Translations under genes and position numbers: made by a program
Shown here: piece after piece, positions 21,904-33,256 of the stretch
Layout of the letters: every line of letters starts with the position of its first letter
How positions within the stretch are numbered: the stretch's first letter is position 1
The notes under the pieces: model-generated
Database searches by the model: none
The model's input: the letters and a program-made list of their open reading frames with translations, nothing else
Told to the model about the DNA's origin: nothing
From: Lunularia cruciata
Taxonomy: Eukaryota > Streptophyta > Marchantiopsida > Lunulariales > Lunulariaceae
Reading direction: 5' to 3'
Length of the DNA stretch: 64,000 nucleotides
Assembly: GCA_948567375.1 (NCBI GenBank)
Contig: OX419757.1
Coordinates: 31,062,001-31,126,000, forward strand

Positions 21904-21914
21904 AGGGGGGCGAT
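21904..21914 (+). other. Polypurine tract of TE1
   Basis: AGGGGGGCGAT lies immediately before TGTGGCAC at 21915. This is the usual layout of a plus-strand primer directly adjoining a 3' LTR start. Confidence 0.6.
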
Positions 21915-22572
21915 TGTGGCACTTTAGAGTCTATGTATGACTTATGTGTGAGTTGTGTTTCTATAGTGTATGATGTTGACAATGATGTATGTTGTGTAGC
22001 GATGTATATACGCATGACAGCTGTCACGCCATTTGTAGTTCCGCATCTAGATGCTTGGACACTGGAGTTCCAGTGATAGTAGTTAGAGTTATTCTAGCAG
22101 TTTCTCAGAGACTACTTTCCGACGGTTAGATTTTGTGTTTGGGGTACTGACTTCACGGTGGGGCCCACCGTCACTTTGCACCGTTTGCACCGTCGAGTGT
22201 GCCATCAGCGGTTATGAATTCAATGCTAGCTCGAGTCTAGGGGGTATAGTTTCAAGGTGAGCTCCAGAGAGCTCACTTCTCTGATGTTGAGCCTTCGAGT
22301 TCCTGGCTATGGTGGACAGAGGCCGGCGAGCGTCACTTGGATTCTCTATGCTTGAGTGGGTGTGGCTTGACTGTAATTAGTGCCCAGTTGTTGGCAGTTT
22401 ATAGAGTGACAGATCAAGTACTGATCTGAGTTGAGTTGAGTTGAGAGTGGTAAGCAATCTGATTAATTGTGGCACTTTAGAGTCTATGTATGACTTATGT
22501 GTGAGTTGTGTTTCTATAGTGTATGATGTTGACAGCGATGTATATTGTGTAGCAATGTATATACGCACGACA
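21915..22572 (+). repeat. TE1 3' terminal structure A-B-A'
   Basis: Block A (21915-22019, TGTGGCAC...CATGACA, 105 bp) is followed by GC, then block B (22022-22463, the same as 12549-12995), then a second A (22468-22572, ending CACGACA). The A/B joint is the perfect 12-bp palindrome TGACAGCTGTCA (22015-22026). It looks like two LTR ends abutting, as in a 2-LTR circle junction, because B starts TGTCA and A ends TGACA. Block A is absent from the left end. Confidence 0.75.
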
Positions 22573-22576
22573 ATTA
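22573..22576 (+). repeat. Right target-site duplication of TE1 (ATTA)
   Basis: ATTA follows the ACGACA terminus and matches 12545-12548. Confidence 0.5.
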
Positions 22577-23536
22577 TCTTCTCCTATTGCAGAATGGTAC
22601 TTCTAATGGTACTTCTCATGTCCTCTTGTTAAGCATGTATTTTGTTTGGGTTCAGGTCCTTCTCTTGAAACAAATACAAATACACCATTTTCTTCCTCAA
22701 ACTCATGTGTCAAGGGATCCTGTGTACTAGGGATGGAAAAAGTAAAAGGAATAGAATCCTTTGGATAACTTTCCCCAAATTTGTCTTTCTCATTGTGAAC
22801 AATTGATGTGCCATCAAAGATTGTAACATCATATTAGATACCACCGATGCTCACTAGCTAGAAGCAAAATGTTAGCACAACTACCAAATATTGCATCCAT
22901 TCTATCAAAATATGGACGGAGATGATTTATCTTATCTTCTATTGTGCTTCATCCTAACTTTAACTTTGTGATGGTCACACCTTTTCCAATATAATTGTAT
23001 TTCCATTCTCTTGTGTCTTTGTAAGACTTCATGTACCATGCACACTTCTTGTAGAGCCTATCACCATTCATGGTAAGAGGAAATTCTTTCTTTTGTTGCA
23101 CAAGGAAGGTGGCTATATAACTAAATGTCATGCTTTTTTGCGTAGGTTTCTTACTATTCGCACCATGAATTTGACTAAGTGTTTAGGATCATCAAGATAA
23201 TCTAATATCTGAGCGTAATGATGAGCAATCATCCTAAACCTATCTTCATCACCCTTTGCTCCTTTGCTAGTGTTTGTGGAGGTGGATACAATAGCACACT
23301 TTACTCCTTTACTAGTGACAGTCAAAATAGGAACCATCACAAAAGTTGGGACAAAAGCAACCATTTTCTTGAGGAGCTCCTGAAATTTGAGAGGGAGAGG
23401 GAGAAGTGGAGCAAACTTGAAATGGAGCCTTCTCAACTTCAACAGTTGGGAAGCCAAGAACAGGTAAGTTAACTTGATCCATATTCTCAATCTCAATGCC
23501 CTTGCTCTCAAGGTACTCCTCCAAAATTTCAGACAC
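22573..23536 (-). pseudogene. N-terminal half of MYB/SANT-like pseudogene
   Basis: From a start at 23536 the minus strand reads MSEILEEYLESKGIEIENMD. After a shift it continues DEDRFRMIAHHYAQILDYLD, ATFLVQQKKEFPLTMNGDRL, KKCAWYMKSYKDTREW, GKGVTI, DKINHLRPYFDRMDAIFG and VFVSREGPEPKQ. The Trp/Lys-spaced helices followed by a 'PYFDRMDAIFG' phrase are what I associate with plant MYB/SANT-like DNA-binding proteins, often ORF1 of PIF/Harbinger elements. Frame and sense continue into 12548-12067 once TE1 is disregarded. It has about four lesions. The family call is moderate only. Confidence 0.42.
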
Positions 23537-26500
23537 CTAAATTCTATTTGCATGCCTGCGATTACCTATCTAGTGCGGGAAAGGAGCGGCTTGTTCATTC
23601 AATCCCTTGCATTCAGAACAATCGAGATTAAAACACTCTTGTCGTCCACTCGACACTCTTATCACCACACTCTCTCACATAGGGACCATAGGGAGGGAAC
23701 ATTTTTAAAACTCGATAGTTTATTGCCTTCCTCTTGAGTAGCCACGTGGCACTATATGTTTAGTTAATCGTTAGTTAATCATTGAAATCTCATCTATTCC
23801 GTAAGGGATCACTAATGAACTGCCGGACATTAAAACTGAACCCCCCCTGCCCGTAAATCTTTTTACAGGAGCATTCATTTTTCGCAACCAAATGGTGATG
23901 GGTTCCTGCACAAAAATCTACGGATGCTCGATACTCTACCCTAAAAATCTTACTTTCCGAAATCTGCAACCCCCTAATATACTACACCAACATATGATAG
24001 GTTCTTAAGAATAAGTGTTACTTGCTCTACCTAATTTAGTGTCTTGTACATTCGATACTAAAGAGTAGATGAAATAGGTTTAGAGGTAAGAGCACATCGA
24101 TGTGAATATCTTAATCTATCTACCTAAAAAGATTTTCTATCTTATCATTCACGTTCAGTCGTTGTTGCCAATCTACTCTAAAACTTGTTATGTTTGATGC
24201 TATAGAACTTTATATCATTCTAAACTTTGCTCAGACCACCTATCATTCCTAGTACATTATTGTTTATAATTTATATCATTTGATTCGAAAGAGCTGGAAA
24301 CCAAGTCCAAAGACACTATATGGTATAGAAGGTTCATTGCTCGCTTTCACTGTCCACGAGTTTGGAATGAACGTTGTCACCTAAAGATTGTTCGGTATTT
24401 TAGCTTATAGTGAACACCTTTCCAATAAAAAAAATTGCTCTTGTTACGTTGTTAGTGTCTGGTTGCACCTCTAATGCCAAGGTAGGAATATTAACAAACT
24501 ATTTTCAACTTTAGACCTATGAACTTTCTTACATTCGCGATATGTATCCGGAAATCATATTATGTGACTAGTTCGAGATTATCGAGGAAGGGGGAAACGG
24601 TTGAAGCAGTTTTTTTCTGAACAGATTCCCATAGTAGAGTATAAAAGAATACCACGAAGTTGCAGGAGAACCGTCGCTGAGTGCAGTTTGCAAGCTAAAT
24701 ATCCCGTACTACCTATAATATTGATAATTTTACGGATCTGATTTAGTTCGTGATTAGTGGGACGAAAATAAGTGAAATAAGAGGATGCAGTCTAGCCCCT
24801 ACTTTCCTAAAAAATACCCAAGTTTATCAACAATTCAAAGGAACACCTGAAGTTAACGAAAATAAATAAAATTTCCATAAAATTTCCATAAAATTTTACA
24901 ATATAACATTTTACATACTTTATAAATGTTTTACAAATCATGCATAAACATATTTTAAAATTACACAACTCCGCCGAGACAGAATTGAAACACTATTTAA
25001 TCCTGATCCTGTGGTGTGTTTGAATCCACTTTCAGACGGTCCTAGCGAGTGGAAAGGTGTACCACGTAAAATACACTTCCTCGTCTGTCCAGATGGGAGT
25101 AATTATCGTATCAAATAACAGTATCTAATGTTAAATTTATATTTTTATATCAGTAACTTTTTACCCAAATTTTTGATACCAAAAAAACAATTAATCATAT
25201 ATAGTTGTTGATCCATTGTACTTTGAAATTATCTCGAGTGAATCGAGAACAAAATAACGAAAATGCCGAAATGAGAAAGGAAATAATTCTACATGAATTT
25301 CATCACCAATGTGTAGCAAATACTAGTTTTGACTTGGATTATTACCAGTATAAAGACTAGATATCTACCTCCCTGGTCAACAAAGGTATGAAAAAACAAG
25401 TTGCATTAAAATGTTTTACATTGTGCTTGGTAGTTTTTATAAAATTTTAATGCATTTGTTAATAGTGAATTCTAGATAAATATAGGTTTTGGAAATAAAT
25501 TACTCAAATTTGATAGAATAAAAATAAAATATTTCAAATGAATGATGATCTTAATAATCACTGCTAATTATATCACTGCTAATCAATCTTTGGTGTAGTT
25601 AAAATTAAACAATCCTAATGTATAATATTTCCATTTAATGAAATATGATAACATGGGAAATATCACTTTGAGCTAGAAGATCTTAATAATTTTTAGTCAA
25701 GTATTCTTCTTCTTCTTTGGAATCCATCAATAAAAAATATATACTCATCCTACTAAATTTAAATTATTGAATTCATCCTTTTAATCCAATTTTTATATTT
25801 ATACATATATTTTACTTCAGTTTAAGGTAATCATCAAATTTCAGTTGATTTTACAAATATTCTATTTATATTTATATATATTTATATTTATATATTATTT
25901 CTATGTCTTCACTTATTCTATATTCACAAGACAAAACAAAACCATGAGCTATATTGTCTGCAAATATAGAACAAGCCACTCAAAATTCACTCATTAATAT
26001 AGTATAGTCATGCAAAATTATACTAAAATTATGTATACATATCCACCATCAAAAATAGGCAAATGAGTAGATTTTATGATTATGAATTCAAGAGATTATA
26101 ATCATTCTTAAGAACCAGAGTTGCCTTCTGATAATGGGTTACAACTATTTCTTCATAAGAAAATGTTCTTTTACCAAATGTCTTTACTCCCCTCTCATTA
26201 TAAACAAACAATGTAAGACTTAATCTACTATGTTTATATTTGAAGTTTGTCTTAAAAAATCAAAGATATATAATTCAACAAGTAAATTCAATTAGATGTA
26301 ACACATACATATAACATTCAATAATTTTGAATATAATAAAAAATTAAACAGACTACCTTTTAAACAAGCAAACAACAACTAATCTTTTGAAGTAAGACAC
26401 TTTAAAAACTAAATTAGTTGGTATTTATAATCAGAAAATGAAACTTTGTATTGATTATGTAAGAACTTCTATTTTCATCAGAATAATTTGTATTATTAGA

Positions 26501-29280
26501 CTAAAATAACATAATTAAACAAATGAATAATAAATATGATTAAAATTATCTCTCAGACTTTATTCTTATATATTGATCCTTACTTTCTAGGATTTTATCT
26601 TCTACCAGTAGAAGGATTGCAGTAATTTTGGTAATTCTAATTCTTTATTGGAATAAAAAGTTTTAATTTTGTTCCAATTAAGTATATCATCTCTAGCTTA
26701 GTTCAATCTTCAACATTGTAAGTAGATTATGTATCTATGAGTAAATTAAAACAATATTTAAATGGAAGTCTCTAGTAAACCAAAAAAACCACACTCACTA
26801 TGTATAACCAACATGCTTCTTAATTCTTAATATGATTTGTACAAAGAGTATGAAAATGATAGAATATGTAATTAGATATTTTTTTAAATAATTTTTTTTC
26901 CATTTTGCATGAGATTTTAGTTAAAAAACACCATGAATATATTACAATAATTACTTTCAAAATGTATCAAAAGAATCAACCAAAAGAATCATCAATATAA
27001 GGAAAAACGGTTCATAATCAACCTAAAAAATTAAAAAAAGTAGAATGCAAGAAATCACATATACAATATATAAAAATAAAGGAAAATAACACTCAATGAA
27101 TAGGATATCATTAAAAATAGTCCAATGCTTTATAATTGAAACTTAAACCAAATGAACATTTGCTTGAAGTTACTCAACCAGGTATAGAAATATACTCAAG
27201 TATAGAAAGTGAAGTTACTCAATCACTTTTAATACAATCAATTAACTTCAAAGCAAAATTACTAAGTCCCATCGAAAGTTACTCAAAGCCTTGTAGCATG
27301 AGTGCAAAATGAGGTTCTCAAGTACCTTACTAACCTACTGAATTCCTAAACAAAATTTAGAATACCTTCCAAATATTCATTGATGAAACCGCTTAGGTAA
27401 TATTTTGAATTATTTGCTAAAAGCTTACAGTAAATAAAATATTTTTTTTATGAAGTTTAAGGGTTAAATTTTGTAAAATTAAATATTAGCCTTTTGCTTC
27501 TCAATCACATATTTTCACCAAATCCAGTTTTAAACTTTAAATTTTATTTAGGATGAAATTTAAACTCCTTAATGGAGTGTTTACCATTTTAGATAAAAAC
27601 TAATTTTCATTTAAATTACAACTAATTATACACTTGTAAAATATTGTGAGGTGCATGATCTTTCCAAATAACATCTGTTGGACATATATTTATGGACTTC
27701 AGATTCATTGTGATCCTTAGAAATGGAAGAACTCTAATTTGGTCCATAGAAGATTATATGCTGAAAAAAATAATTTTAATTTAATAATGTAAGAAAAATA
27801 AAAATATGGGGAAAATTATCACAATAGAACATTACTTTGTAACTAGCCACAAAAAAAGATAATTGGAAAACAGATAATCACATTATCTTTCATAATCATG
27901 GATATAACATATCACTCAATAACCAACTACGACAAGTTTTTTTTATGATGGAATGTATCAATATATAACTGTTGATATTTTTTTATGATAAGCATGTGAG
28001 CTTTAGCTACCTGAAAACAACAATATATAAGGTGCATAAGATTGCAGGAATACTAATAATATTCAAAGATGGTGGAGTGAATGAACTATCATCAACTAAA
28101 TGCTTCACCATAAAAAAATTAAAAATATGAAAGAATCTAATACCTATTTTTCATTGGAAAATCTGTTTATAAGAAGAAGAGTGTCAAAATATTATAATAT
28201 ACATTCATAGATATATGAAGTATATCTTTAAGGTACAGTAAGTGAATTCAATTTGATTAATTATATCAGAGTGTAAGAAAAAGACATGACAAGTTTGATA
28301 CCTAAAATCTTGAACATTGCATGCCAAAACATTCATATTATTATTATACATGATCATACATGAGGTTTCTTAAGAGACCGTTTGAAAAAAATACAATATC
28401 AAAAAATATATTTAAGCTTATGAGTGATACTTATTATATCAATTATAAGAGCTTTGTGGATTTTCTGCCTAAATTCATGCACAAACACAATAATTTGTGT
28501 GCAATCTGAGCAATGATAGAAGGAGACTTTCATGTAATCCAAACTCTCATGCTCCCAATGTGAGTTGAAGATTGGTAGTAATTGGAGGAGAAGAGATAGT
28601 TCTAGATTTGAAGCCTTCATGGCCCATAATAACTTTAGATCTGCATGTGCATATTGTAATTAAGCAAAAATGAAGTTTATGATCATGCAAAATACTTACA
28701 TGATTTTTATTGTGTAACAATATACTCTTGATACAAAGTAAGACAAACTCAATATGTGGTTTCATTAATCCTTTGGCTTGATCACATAAATGTTAAATTG
28801 TAAATTTTTTTCCAAATGTACGCTATAATTTAGCCCAAAAGCTATATTAAAAAACCAAGACAATTTTCTAGGTTTCTATTTCAAGTTATAGCTGGAGAAT
28901 TTCCTCTTGGTAGTGATATTAATTTTTCATGTGCTCCAAGTCAACTTTTAATATAAGTAAGCTTCTTTGTAGCAATGGCTTGTGATATCTTTGTATACAA
29001 ACACAACAACAAATTTTTTTATAGTATCTTGATAAGGAACAAGTCAATCACACAAAGATATAGTTTTAAAATAGATAGGTACAAAGTAAAGTGTCATTGT
29101 ATAGTCCTTTACTACAACTTATTCAATCTCTTGGGTAAAAACTAATCCAGGAAGAGTGTAATATTACCACAAAGGCGTACTATATAAAAAATGCAAAAGG
29201 ATTCTAATAATCACAAAATCAATTATACAAATCTTGATAGTGATTATTCAATCTAAAGACTCTAATCTATTATAACAATA

Positions 29281-29480
29281 AAGATGTGGCCTCTATTGAA
29301 GATGAATGTTCTACCCTTCCCTAAAGGCACATGTCTTCTTGAAGAACACTTTGACAAAAGAGTTAGTCTTTGTATCTATATTCTTTAGCTATTACTAATT
29401 CAACAACATCCAAAGTTCTATCAAGGCATTGCTTCTATAGGTCTATTGAAGATACCAAGGATCAAATACACAAGGCACTC
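29281..29480. repeat. Fragment related to 60620-60810
   Basis: The segment shares the phrases CTCTATTGAAG/CTCCATTGAAG, AAAGGCACA and TCTATCAAGGCATTGCTTC in the same order as 60620-60810. It is probably a decayed copy of the same LTR or leader sequence. Confidence 0.4.
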
Positions 29481-29756
29481 AACAACTCTAATTACAAAGA
29501 TTCATCAATACTTGCACATTATGAGGTGAGAGAAACTTCACAAAATTTGATTAAAGAAGCAAAAAAGAGCTTATGCACTTTCACTTTATTCACCTTTTGT
29601 ATACACTAAATGCTTAGGAAATTTACATATATATCTTAAATAAATAAATACATAAAGTAGTTTTATTACTAGAACTAACTAATAGCTATGCATCAACTCA
29701 TACATAATCAAAATATATAGATTTCTTAACGTATAACTTTAGTCATTAAAGATAAA

Positions 29757-30056
29757 CTAATTTGACCAATAATACCCTTCTTCCTTGTTTGGAATTGTTT
29801 GAAATCCACAAGAAATTTCTCTGAATTTTAGCTTAAGGTTGTCCAAAGTTTCTATTGTGGAGCATTTTTGTTGTTATGCTAATTGAATGACCACTTTTTG
29901 CCAATGGTATTTGGGGTCTTTAATATGCTTGTGAACCTTCATTAGCTTTGTATCCTTGTGTGACAATTTTCTATTAAATGTTTTGATCATGTATTCATCT
30001 AGCTTTAAATCTCTCCATCTTTTGCCACTCTTTATTGCTCTTCTCTCTAATGCCAT
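29757..30056 (-). pseudogene. Unrecognised basic coding-like fragment
   Basis: The minus strand reads about 100 codons with a single internal stop (TAA at 29874). It starts MALERRAIKSGKRWRDLKLD, passes HKHIKDPKYHWQKVVIQLA, then LKLKFREISCGFQTIP, and ends YYWSN-stop. Composition and the near-open frame suggest real former coding sequence, but I cannot place the family. It lies immediately outside the 3' LTR of TE3. Confidence 0.3.
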
Positions 30057-30288
30057 ATAATTCTTTGCTTCCTTGTTTATTCAGATTGAAAGGAAAAATG
30101 AGAGGAATAGGAGAATTCAAAATTAGAGTTGAAGATCATATTGCATTTTTCAAACAAGGGAACTTCCAAATGGCTAGCTTGAGTTCAACTTTGGTATTAA
30201 TAGGCACCTTGGGTACAAGACTCACAAGAAGCCTCCAAGGAAGGTTCCTTCTAAAAGCCACCTTACTTGGAATGAAAGCTAAACTAGT

Positions 30289-30715
30289 TGTAAAAGATTA
30301 AGACCAAGGAGAGAATTACGAGAATGGAAGCTCACATTGGGATGCTTGAATGAGGGAAAACTCTAAATGCCTAGCATGAGCTTTGGCTCTTGTATTTATA
30401 GTGAGAATACAAGGCCCTTGAGAAGCTTCTCAAGAAGTTTCCTTATGCAGATTTCTTGGAGTGCAAGCCAAGTTTATTGGGAAGCTTCTCAAGTAATTTC
30501 ATTCTTGAAGCCGTCTACTTGGCGTGCAAGCTAAGCTAGTTGGAAACTTCTAGAAGCTTCCTTCTAGAAAATATTTACTTTGGATCCAAGCTAAGCTGGT
30601 GGGAAGCTTCCCAAGAAGCTTCTTAGATACTTTTAGAATATTCTAGGCTAATTTTGGCCAATTCACTACTTTGTTAACTTTGACTAACTTTTTTGCTAAA
30701 CTCCATATTGTTACA
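30289..30715 (-). repeat. TE3 3' LTR
   Basis: Read on the minus strand it starts TGTAACAATATGGAG and ends TTTTACA. It aligns with 42791-43124 through shared phrases such as GAGAATGGAAGCTCA, GCTTTGGCTCTTGTATTTAT and AAGCTTCTCAAGAAG. A minus-strand TATA box (CTATAAATAC, about 30393-30402) is visible. The polypurine tract GGTGGGGGAATA adjoins it at 30716-30727. Confidence 0.8.
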
Positions 30716-30833
30716 TATTCCCCCACCGCTAGTTGGTGACATCCTCATTGTCAATGACGCTTTGAACTCCTGGATGGCCAGTTGTGCATTTTGGAGATGA
30801 GAAAGACGTTCCCATGTGGCATCATAAAGAGGA

Positions 30834-30838
30834 TAGCC
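30834..30838 (+). repeat. TE2 target-site duplication (left, TAGCC)
   Basis: TAGCC directly precedes the TGTAATACC LTR start and is repeated exactly at 38132-38136 after the 3' LTR. Confidence 0.9.
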
Positions 30839-31574
30839 TGTAATACCAAGAGTTAGCCATATGATCTAGATGTAAAATTTGGTTTGGTAATAGCTAGAAT
30901 ATGTTTTAAATGATGGTCAAAATAGATCAGATAGAAGTATCACCAAAAGAGTACGTTTACTAATAGAGCAGAAACCGAAATGGACTTGAGAACCTTAGAA
31001 CCAATAGTTAGACACATGATTTAAAGGTGAGAATTGGTTTGGTAACATCTGGATAGATGTTACACATGATGGACTAAATAGATCAGAAAGAAGTATCACC
31101 AAAAGGGGACATCTACTTATAGAGTAGGAACCAAAATATGCCTGAAATCTTGAAGGCAATTTTGGAGGCCTAAACGGATGAATTAGACCTAAAAAATGTG
31201 TAAATTCCCCTGCCCAACAAAGTTAAGGTTGGCATCCCCTCCCCTTTGATTTGTCTCATCAAGAGCTTTCCAATGGTACCTTACTCATGTGATTCTAAGA
31301 CTCCTAAAGGAAGATTCCCTAAAGATTCCCTTTGGTCAAAGCTTGTTTGACCAACCAGATAGGACCTAGACCAACATGTCACCCATCCAAGTAAGTAATC
31401 AAAGGGTTAAGCTTGATGACATGTCACCTATCTGTGTGCCTAATCCTATGGTGGAGCTTCCTTGGAGGAGATTCTCTTTGTCTATATAATAAAGAGAATG
31501 TGCTCCTTTGGGGCACCAAATGTTGATTGTGAAATTTGTATTTCTCTCTCTTTTCTTGTCCTCGGAGTATTACA
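30839..31574 (+). repeat. TE2 5' LTR
   Basis: The LTR starts TGTAATAC and ends GTATTACA, an 8-bp terminal inverted repeat. U3 contains a roughly 155-bp imperfect tandem duplication: AGTTAGCCATATGATCTA at 30851 and AGTTAGACACATGATTTA at 31006, each followed by GATCAGA(T/A)AGAAGTATCACC. A TATA-like CTATATAATAAAG lies at about 31481-31493. Confidence 0.92.
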
Positions 31575-31575
31575 A

Positions 31576-31588
31576 TGGTATCAAAGCA
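31576..31588 (+). other. TE2 primer-binding site
   Basis: TGGTATCAAAGCA lies one base after the LTR end. It matches the 3' end complement of initiator-Met tRNA except at single positions. Confidence 0.85.
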
Positions 31589-31714
31589 AGTGTCTTAGTC
31601 CAAGAGAGTGGATCGCCCTTCTTGGAAGAGCACGAACTATTGAAACTAAGTAATTTGAGGTGGAGAACATAGAGTAGTTGCTAGACTTAGGAAGGAATTT
31701 AGAGAGCAAATGGG

Positions 31715-32144
31715 ATGGATGCACCGGGAGGACAATTTCCCGCACCTAGCTTTCCATTCCCGAATCCATTCCACATCAAGGTTATGTACATCCAACATGA
31801 GAAAATGAGGGTATTGCTAGTTTATCACTTTGGTGCAAAATTCATGGACAGGGTGATGAATTCACCAAACTCGGTGATTCTACATGTGGTGATATATGAC
31901 AGAGAGTAGGATTTGACAATCTACATTCTACTATGATGATATGGATGTGAATGTCCCAAATCCTCTCCCTTTCAACACTCAAGTAGAAATCCATTATGTA
32001 GTGAGACAAAAAGTGATGTTTAGAGATTTTGTGGTTAGAAATTTTGGCAAGGAGTATTATCAACGAGTGATAGCATCTGAGGTCCCAATGGTAGTTCCGA
32101 TAGCTTGTGCGCCTTCCAGAGTGATTATATTGACTCTATATTGA
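31715..32144 (+). pseudogene. TE2 leader ORF of unknown function
   Basis: Between the primer-binding site and gag, two overlapping open stretches give about 140 codons: MDAPGGQFPAPSFPFPNPF..., then, after a frame change near 31920, MDVNVPNPLPFNTQVEIHYV... and GKEYYQRVIASEVPMVVPIA. I see no known domain. It may be an N-terminal extension of gag, since no strong stop-start boundary can be trusted in decayed sequence, or a separate small protein. Confidence 0.4.
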
Positions 32145-32159
32145 AGAAGACATTAGCAA

Positions 32160-33150
32160 TTGAGTGTTGCAAAAACCATGGATCTGCAATTGCAAGAGCT
32201 GGTGCAACGAATGCAAGGGATGTTGAATGAATTTCAAGAGATTAAGATGACCATGGGGACATTACAAAGTCAAGTGCAAATCCTCAAGAACAATCAAGCC
32301 ATGCAAGAAGAAGAGTTGTCCCAAAACCCAGTGCCTACAACTGAAGTACTTGGAGAGGCACCTATACCTATGAACCCTATCAATGATGAAGCCACATTGC
32401 TACTCCGGATGAAGAAGACTTGCAACATTGAGCCTTACAAGGGGTAGCGTATGATGGGAGTAGTGGAAAATTGGATCTCAAGAATGAATCAATATTTCCA
32501 ATTGTTCTCAACAGAGATCACGGAGCATGCTGCAGGCATGTTTGCATGTGGGTACTTGACCGATAAAGCACTCACATGGTATGATGCTTGGGAACAATCC
32601 ATGTTGGCAGAGAGAAGGGAGGTCACGTGGACATCAATGCAAGAAGGATCATTGAAGAATTTCCAATTGGTGTATTTTGAGCAGATGGCTTGAACACGAC
32701 TATGGGGATTGAGATAGAAGAATAGCGTACAAGAGTATGTGGAGGCATTTTTGGATCTACAAGTCACAATAACCAACATGAGTACAACAGAGGCTCTTGA
32801 CAATTTCAAACAAGGGTTAAAAGAGTGGATCCATCAAGAAGTCATGGTGCAACATCCTTGCATGGTATTTGAAGCCATTGCTTTTGCACAGAGAATAATA
32901 GGAGCATTAGGTGGAGGTGAAGGCGTAGTTCCACCTCAACATTATCTGGCATAAATACCATACATGGGTGGACCCGTACCAATGGAATTATGCAACCTTC
33001 AATTTCGAGATCGAGGAGCACAACCGCTTCAAGGAGAGCGTGGACAAGTAGAAGAACAAAGAGATGGAGTCCTACAAGGAGATGGAACTTGAGGAGAACA
33101 ACGCCGTTGTTACAATTGAGGCTATATTGGGCATATATCTACCAACTATT
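32160..33150 (+). pseudogene. gag: TE2 gag
   Basis: An N-terminal coiled coil (MDLQLQELVQRMQGMLNEFQ) is followed by VENWISRMNQYFQLF and DKALTWYDAWEQ, the standard plant gypsy gag core. SVQEYVEAFLDLQVTITNMS and FKQGLKEWIHQEVM then follow. Near 33107-33145 a single zinc knuckle survives only partly: the second Cys has become a stop and the last is Tyr, while the His remains. Stops at 32445, 32691 and 32952. Confidence 0.85.
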
Positions 33151-33256
33151 GCAATCATTTCCCTAGAGGCCCTCGGCCTTCATACAGGTGATCTTTGAAC
33201 AACATAGAGAGGCGCATTGAAGAAGAGGAGGTGGAAAACACTTTGGAAAACAAAGA

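Larger units (their letters stand above)
12549..22572 (+). mobile_element. TE1: Ty3/gypsy retrotransposon carrying a DNA methyltransferase and a PHD finger
   Basis: This 10.0-kb element begins TGTCACGCC, ends ACGACA and is flanked by ATTA. Its plus strand encodes, in order, gag with zinc knuckles, aspartic protease, C5-cytosine methyltransferase, reverse transcriptase, RNase H, integrase and a PHD finger. The order PR-RT-RH-INT places it in Ty3/gypsy. There is no chromodomain. A 447-bp block at the left end recurs near the right end. A polypurine tract (21904-21910) precedes the 3' repeat. It is visibly more GC-rich than its AT-rich surroundings. More than twenty stops and several frameshifts make this copy defective. 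It interrupts a minus-strand MYB/SANT-like pseudogene. Confidence 0.9.
23737..30288. other. AT-rich spacer without recognisable genes
   Basis: About 6.5 kb is dominated by A/T, with no long frame on either strand. 23.8-25.1 kb is a little more balanced in composition. A TATTTATA simple-repeat patch lies at about 25861-25905. 29.28-29.5 kb shares phrases with 60.6-60.85 kb (listed separately), and a coding-like minus fragment lies at 29757-30056. Otherwise I see nothing. Confidence 0.45.

Noticed and set aside
23737-30288. Possible microRNA, tRNA or scaffold-attachment functions in the AT-rich block
   Set aside because: I found no cloverleaf, long hairpin or conserved motif by eye; AT-richness alone is not evidence.
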